Assembly: GCA_003139735.1 (NCBI GenBank)
Contig: PLGA01000480.1
Coordinates: forward strand, 1 to 9,396
Direction of reading: 5' to 3'
From: Bryobacterales bacterium
GTDB lineage: Bacteria > Acidobacteriota > Terriglobia > Bryobacterales > Bryobacteraceae
Length of the DNA stretch: 9,396 nt
Below, in pieces: positions 6,421-9,396 of the stretch. The notes under the pieces are model-generated. The model was not told the DNA's origin, made no database searches, and saw only the letters and a program-made list of their open reading frames with translations. The translations under genes and the position numbers were made by a program. Numbering within the stretch: the stretch's first letter is position 1; each line of letters starts with the position of its first letter.

Positions 6421-6493
6421 GTCGCGGTAGGGACTTTGGTCGCCCAAAGCCCCCCGCACAGATCCGTGCGGGCGGATTTCCCGCATACGGCTC
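6421..6493 (-). mobile_element. Orphan 3' end of a group II intron (domains V and VI)
   Basis: Read on the minus strand, 6493-6461 is a 33-nt domain-V-like hairpin. It opens with GAGCCGTAT, has an inner stem GCGG/CCGC around GAAAT, a CC bulge, and closes with CACGGATC. Domain VI follows: six G residues and CTTTGG, a GCGA loop, then CCAAAG and TCCC-TA-CC. The six G residues pair with TCCC and CC, leaving TA bulged. The bulged A at 6428 is 7 nt from a terminal GAC at 6421, matching the usual branch point and AY end of group II introns. An A-C mismatch in the lower domain V stem hints at decay. No reverse transcriptase reading frame or domain I-IV structure is seen beyond 6500, where a toxin-antitoxin operon begins. 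The 5' part is therefore missing or unrelated sequence has replaced it. Confidence 0.75.
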
Positions 6494-6600
6494 TTATCTT
6501 GGATGTTTGGCGTCAAAACGAACAGCAAGGGTGTAAAAGGAGAATGGGATCAAGCCGTTTCATCGCGAGCGATCGATCACAGCTCTGGTGAGCGGATCGG

Positions 6601-6619
6601 GTATAACTCGGGTTATACT
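6601..6619 (+). promoter_or_regulatory. Operator palindrome and -10 box of the toxin-antitoxin operon
   Basis: GTATAAC and GTTATAC form a perfect 7-bp inverted repeat with a 4-nt spacer (TCGG) at 6601-6618. The right arm overlaps TATACT (6614-6619), a good -10 hexamer; the left arm contains TATAAC. If TATACT is used, transcription would start at or next to the A of the ATG at 6626, giving a leaderless message; no convincing ribosome binding site is present. A ribbon-helix-helix antitoxin typically binds such a repeat and represses its own operon. No good -35 hexamer was found. Confidence 0.6.
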
Positions 6620-6625
6620 AGAAGT

Positions 6626-6862
6626 ATGAAAACCGCCGTCTCGTTGCCCGATGACCTTTTCCGGGCGGCGGAAATAGCCGCCCGCCGCCTCAACGTTTCG
6701 CGAAGTCGTTTGTACGCCGCCGCGCTTTCGCATTACCTGGACCGGCGGCAAGCGGTTGCGGTCACGGAGCGACTGAATAAGACGTATGCGGGCCGGCCCG
6801 CGAAGGTGGATTCCGCGTTGCATCGCGCCCAAATACGTTCCCTCGAAAAGGACTCCTGGTAG
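6626..6862 (+). CDS. MazE-like ribbon-helix-helix antitoxin
   Basis: This 78-residue protein has the ribbon-helix-helix layout at its N-terminus. A beta-strand TAVSLPDDLF is followed by helix AAEIAARRLN and then NVSRSRLYAAALSHYL as turn and second helix. Two such chains pair to bind an operator. The charged C-terminal half (about 40-78) would wrap and block the toxin. The frame is open upstream to 6503, but the ATG at 6626 begins the strand exactly and follows an ideally placed -10 box. The toxin gene starts 2 nt after its stop, so the two are translated together. The antitoxin should repress the operon at the palindrome overlapping its own promoter. The MazE-type label rests on the fold plus the MazF-family neighbour; sequence divergence in these antitoxins is high. 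Confidence 0.85.
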   Translation: MKTAVSLPDDLFRAAEIAARRLNVSRSRLYAAALSHYLDRRQAVAVTERLNKTYAGRPAKVDSALHRAQIRSLEKDSW

Positions 6863-6864
6863 AG

Positions 6865-7212
6865 ATGGAGGAGATTCAGAGGGGAGAAATCTGGTGGGCC
6901 GATCTGGCCGAGCCTCGCCGCTCCGAGCCTGGATACAGGCGGCCGGTGCTGGTGGTCCAGGCGGATTCTTTCAACCGCAGCCGCATTCAAACGGCGATCG
7001 TGGCAGCGATCACCAGCAATCTGGAGCTTGCCAATGCGCCCGGTAATGTCCTCATACCCGCGCGCTCCACGGGCCTTCCCCGCGACTCGGTCGTAAATGT
7101 CTCGCAACTTCTTACCCTCGACCGCAGTTTCCTGACCGAATGCGCCGGCACGCTGCCACCGCGCCTGCAGCGCTCGGTAGATGAAGGCCTGCGACTGGTT
7201 CTGCATCTTTAG
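6865..7212 (+). CDS. MazF/PemK-family endoribonuclease toxin
   Basis: This 115-residue protein is a MazF-type toxin, an RNase that cleaves mRNA (sometimes rRNA or tRNA) at short single-stranded sites to halt growth. Family features are RGEIWWADL (6-14), EPGYRRPVLVVQAD (21-34), AAITSN (47-52) and DSVVNVSQLLTLDR (74-87). Arg26 and Thr50 or Ser51 fall at the usual active-site positions. The length matches intact members of about 110-115 residues. It lies 2 nt downstream of the antitoxin and in a different frame, in the normal antitoxin-toxin order. No damage is apparent, so the module is probably functional. Cleavage specificity cannot be read from the sequence. The next gene, Pal, begins 61 nt later with its own ribosome binding site and may or may not share the transcript. 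Confidence 0.93.
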   Translation: MEEIQRGEIWWADLAEPRRSEPGYRRPVLVVQADSFNRSRIQTAIVAAITSNLELANAPGNVLIPARSTGLPRDSVVNVSQLLTLDRSFLTECAGTLPPRLQRSVDEGLRLVLHL

Positions 7213-7273
7213 CCCCGGCAACCCACCGGCAGCTTCCATCGTTAGTAGAATCAGGAGGGGAGGCAAGACCTCT

Positions 7274-7888
7274 ATGAAGCGTACTGAAGAGTTGGCCCTG
7301 GTTGCGATTGCCGCTGTATCGTTACTTATAGCGGCGTGCGCCAAGAGGCAGATTCCGACCATGGAACCGCCGCCGCCCGAGGCGCCCGCGGCAGCAGCGC
7401 CAACCGCGCCGGCCACGCCGCCACTGGCGTCCAGGCCGGCCCCGACTCCCACTCCGGAGCCGCCACCCGAGCCGCCTCCGCCCGCGGCGACGTATCCGCC
7501 CGCATCGACGCGCGCCCGGATCGACCAACTCCTGGCCCATATCGAGGACGCCTATTTCGACTACGACCGTGCCACGCTTCGTCCGGACGCCATCAAAGCG
7601 CTGCAATCCGACGCCAACGAGTTAGGCGACATCCTGAAGAACTACCCGGCCTTCAGACTCACCGTGGAGGGCCATTGCGACGAGCGCGGGTCCGCCGAAT
7701 ACAACGTGGCGCTCGGCGCTCAGCGCGCCAGCGCCGCTAAGGACTTCCTGGTGCAGTCGGGCATCCCATCGGCGCAACTCGACGTGACCAGCTACGGCAA
7801 TGAACGGCCTGTGTGCACGGAGCATACGGAAGCCTGCTGGCAGCGAAATCGCCGCGTCCACTTCGTGGCGATAGCGCCGCCCAATTAG
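7274..7888 (+). CDS. pal: Peptidoglycan-associated lipoprotein Pal (OmpA-like)
   Basis: This 204-residue outer-membrane lipoprotein tethers the outer membrane to peptidoglycan, normally with the Tol system. The signal peptide has a hydrophobic core (8-19) and lipobox IAAC with lipidated Cys22. A long proline/alanine-rich linker (about 31-78) precedes the OmpA-like domain, about 88-200. AYFDYDRATLRPDA (93-106) opens the domain. VEGHCDERGSAEYNVALGAQ (131-150) carries Asp136, which with Arg151 should bind diaminopimelate. Two cysteines at 181 and 188 (VCTEHTEACW) could form a disulphide, as I recall for many Pal proteins. GGGGAGG ends 10 nt before the ATG; the in-frame extension upstream to 7181 overlaps the toxin gene and lacks a signal. 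No tolQ, tolR, tolA, tolB or ybgF gene is adjacent, so this copy is separated from its usual operon or the operon lies elsewhere. Confidence 0.92.
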   Translation: MKRTEELALVAIAAVSLLIAACAKRQIPTMEPPPPEAPAAAAPTAPATPPLASRPAPTPTPEPPPEPPPPAATYPPASTRARIDQLLAHIEDAYFDYDRATLRPDAIKALQSDANELGDILKNYPAFRLTVEGHCDERGSAEYNVALGAQRASAAKDFLVQSGIPSAQLDVTSYGNERPVCTEHTEACWQRNRRVHFVAIAPPN

Positions 7889-8080
7889 CCTGTAACGCGA
7901 CGGCTCCCGTGGAGCGGGCGTCCCGCCTGCCATGCCGGCGTCCATGCCGGCATTGGTGGCAAGCGGCTTGGCTACGCGGTGATGACGCCAGCCTGAAGAC
8001 GCGATAGCGACAACTCGCAAGCGAGCCAGGCAGCGTCGCGTAGAACTGCGGTTCGCAAGCCATCCGGGGGCCGTCGTACC
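7889..8080. repeat. Intergenic stretch with short direct and inverted repeats
   Basis: No gene is seen in these 192 nt. GCGGG-CGT-CCCGC (7914-7926) is a hairpin. CATGCCGGC occurs twice, 12 nt apart (7931-7939 and 7943-7951), and its GCCGGC core is self-complementary. Further on, ACGCGA (7999-8004) pairs with TCGCGT (8036-8041), enclosing CTCGC-AA-GCGAG (8014-8025), so a branched or cruciform structure is possible. The first part resembles GC-rich dispersed intergenic repeats I recall from Acidobacteriota, Verrucomicrobiota and Planctomycetota; that comparison is from memory. One of these hairpins may also end transcription of pal, but no T-tract follows. Confidence 0.45.
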
Positions 8081-9396
8081 ATGGAACTCATGCGATGGCT
8101 TCCGGCCCTGCTCTTCTCGATTGCCGCCTCCGCGCAACCGGCGCCATTCACGCTCGATCAAGTCCTCGGCGCGGCCTTCCCCACGGAGTTGACCGCCGCG
8201 CCCTCCGGCGGCAAGGTGGCTTGGGTCTCGAACGCGCGCGGCGTTCGCAACATCATGGTGGCCGAACCGCCCGCCTACCAGGCCCGCAAGATTACCAACT
8301 ACGCCCAGGACGATGGACAGGAATTGCAGGACCTGCGCTGGACTCCCGACGCTTCGGCCATCGTATATGTGCGCGGTGGAACGGCCAACCCGGACCTCGA
8401 TCCCAGCGGCGCATCCGAAGACGTTTGGATCGCAGGCCTCGATGGTTCGGCGCCGCGCAAAATCGGCGCCGGCTCGTCGCCCGCCGTTGCGCCGCACGGC
8501 GGCCGCATTGCTTTCTTGCGCTCCGGGCAAGTCTGGTGGGCTTCGCTCGATGGCAAGACAGGCGCGTCGCGGGCGTTCGTCGACCGCGGCGCGTGCGAGC
8601 AACTGGCGTGGTCGCCGGATGGCGCGCGCATCGCATTTACCACCGTTCGAGGCGATCATAGCTTGATCGGCGTCTACGACGCAGAGGCGGGCGTCCTGCG
8701 CTACCTCGACGCCTCCACGGATTACGACAGCAACCCCGCCTGGTCGCCCGACGGGCGCAGCGTCGCTTTCATCCGCATTCCCAGCAGCGGGCTGCGGCAG
8801 GTGCGCGAAGCCCGCCGCGAAGGCGAACCCTGGTCCATCCGCATCGCTTCCGCCGAAACCGGCGTGGGCCGCCAGCTCTGGCGCGCGCGTGAAGGCCCCG
8901 GCAGCGTGTTCCGGGAAGTCTCCGCGCGAGATCAACTGATCTGGACCGCCGGCCGCATCGTCTTCCCCTGGGAGGCCGATGGCTGGACGCATCTCTATTC
9001 CATTCCGGTGGAAGGCGGGCAGGCGGCGCTCCTGACGCCGGGCCCGTTTGAAGTGGAAGACGTGGCGCTCGCGCCGGGGAGCCGAATCATATATTCGTCC
9101 AACCATGGCGATAGCGACCGGCGGCATCTTTGGGGAGTGACCGCCGCCGGGGGCGCGCCCGCGGCCCTTACCACGGGCGAGGGCATCGAATGTTCGCCAG
9201 CCCCGCTCGGCGGCGACGCGCTGGCCTTCCTGCGCTCCGACGCGCGCCTGCCGCTGCGCGCCGCCATTCGCTTGGAAACCCAGGTCCACGATATGGACCC
9301 CAGCGCCATCCCGGCCGACTTTCCCGCCGCGCGCATGGTCGCGCCCCAGCCGGTGGTCTTCGCCGCCGCCGATGGCCTCCAGATTCACGGCCAGCT
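8081..9396 (+). CDS. S9-family peptidase, N-terminal part (runs off window)
   Basis: The gene is open for 438 codons to the window end with no stop. It starts with a signal peptide (hydrophobic LPALLFSIAASA, likely cleavage after Ala18 before QPAPF), so the product is exported. The visible part is a beta-propeller of the DPPIV/TolB-like type. PD40-style repeats include LRWTPDASAIVYV (85-97), LAWSPDGARIAFTT (175-188) and PAWSPDGRSVAFIR (219-232). FPWEADGWTHLYSIPVEGGQ (295-314) is typical of prolyl-oligopeptidase-family propellers. The last visible residues (VFAAADGLQIHGQ) match the lead into the alpha/beta-hydrolase domain, so the Ser-Asp-His triad should follow outside the window. A family member would cleave dipeptides or acyl-amino acids from peptides. 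An alternative in-frame ATG at 8090 is equally possible. A TolB-like propeller alone is the other reading, but this late-propeller sequence favours S9. Confidence 0.85.
   Translation, partial: MELMRWLPALLFSIAASAQPAPFTLDQVLGAAFPTELTAAPSGGKVAWVSNARGVRNIMVAEPPAYQARKITNYAQDDGQELQDLRWTPDASAIVYVRGGTANPDLDPSGASEDVWIAGLDGSAPRKIGAGSSPAVAPHGGRIAFLRSGQVWWASLDGKTGASRAFVDRGACEQLAWSPDGARIAFTTVRGDHSLIGVYDAEAGVLRYLDASTDYDSNPAWSPDGRSVAFIRIPSSGLRQVREARREGEPWSIRIASAETGVGRQLWRAREGPGSVFREVSARDQLIWTAGRIVFPWEADGWTHLYSIPVEGGQAALLTPGPFEVEDVALAPGSRIIYSSNHGDSDRRHLWGVTAAGGAPAALTTGEGIECSPAPLGGDALAFLRSDARLPLRAAIRLETQVHDMDPSAIPADFPAARMVAPQPVVFAAADGLQIHGQ

Noticed and set aside
4988..6430. Plus-strand frames (4988-5713, 5819-6430) inside the aldehyde dehydrogenase gene
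   Set aside because: They are shadows of a gene whose catalytic cysteine and family blocks are clear.
6325..6528. Minus-strand 67-codon frame crossing the intron remnant
   Set aside because: Its reading SRMREIRPHGSVRGALG is a conceptual translation of the domain V region, an artefact familiar from group II intron 3' ends, not a protein.
6562..6578. Overlapping palindromes ATCGC-GA-GCGAT and GATCGATC upstream of the toxin-antitoxin operon
   Set aside because: They are short, built from common GATC/CGCG words and are not placed where a promoter or operator role could be argued.
7246..7251. TAGAAT as a -10 box for pal
   Set aside because: The region 17 nt upstream is CG-rich with no -35 resemblance, so the match is within chance; pal may be read from the toxin-antitoxin promoter.
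7622..9388. A 588-codon open frame on the minus strand opposite pal and the S9 peptidase
   Set aside because: It is antisense to two recognisable genes, is rich in Arg, Ala and Gly with no domain pattern, and is explained by GC-rich third positions in the sense genes.
1..9396. CRISPR array, tRNA, rRNA, transposase or integrase
   Set aside because: No regularly spaced repeats, cloverleaf or rRNA-like blocks, or recombinase motifs were found on either strand by eye.

Overview
The window is GC-rich, tightly packed bacterial chromosome. Pro-kumamolisin/S53 peptidases, a PduP/EutE-type aldehyde dehydrogenase, a Pal lipoprotein with a proline-rich linker and an S9 peptidase with TolB-like repeats together suggest an Acidobacteriota member of the Solibacter/Bryobacter type. 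That assignment is an inference from gene content and base composition; there is no rRNA or other taxonomic marker.

Layout. Positions 48-4772 (minus strand) hold a compact five-gene run that reads as one operon. In transcription order it encodes an S53 serine-carboxyl peptidase, a putative lipoprotein, a small exported protein, a zincin-like protein with an HELLE motif, and a DUF2235 alpha/beta hydrolase. Gaps are 27, 1, 26 and 3 nt. A candidate -10 box, a 5'-terminal hairpin and a strong ribosome binding site precede the peptidase. Positions 4889-6331 (minus) encode a CoA-acylating aldehyde dehydrogenase with an N-terminal tail like those that target enzymes to bacterial microcompartments. 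No shell protein is visible in the window.

Positions 6332-6625 separate the minus-strand block from the plus-strand block. The stretch holds a four-tract G-quadruplex motif, an orphan 3' end of a group II intron (domains V and VI, minus strand), and the operator/promoter of a toxin-antitoxin pair. Positions 6626-7212 (plus) are a MazE-like ribbon-helix-helix antitoxin and a MazF/PemK endoribonuclease, apparently from a leaderless transcript. Positions 7274-7888 encode Pal, the peptidoglycan-associated lipoprotein. Positions 7889-8080 are intergenic with short direct and inverted repeats. From 8081 an S9-family peptidase begins and runs off the window; only its signal peptide and beta-propeller region are present.

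The most unusual items are the S53/lipoprotein/exported protein/HELLE/DUF2235 operon, which combines hydrolase-like proteins with two unrecognised exported proteins, and the intron remnant lying between the isolated microcompartment-type dehydrogenase and the toxin-antitoxin pair. No CRISPR array, tRNA, rRNA, transposase or integrase was seen.
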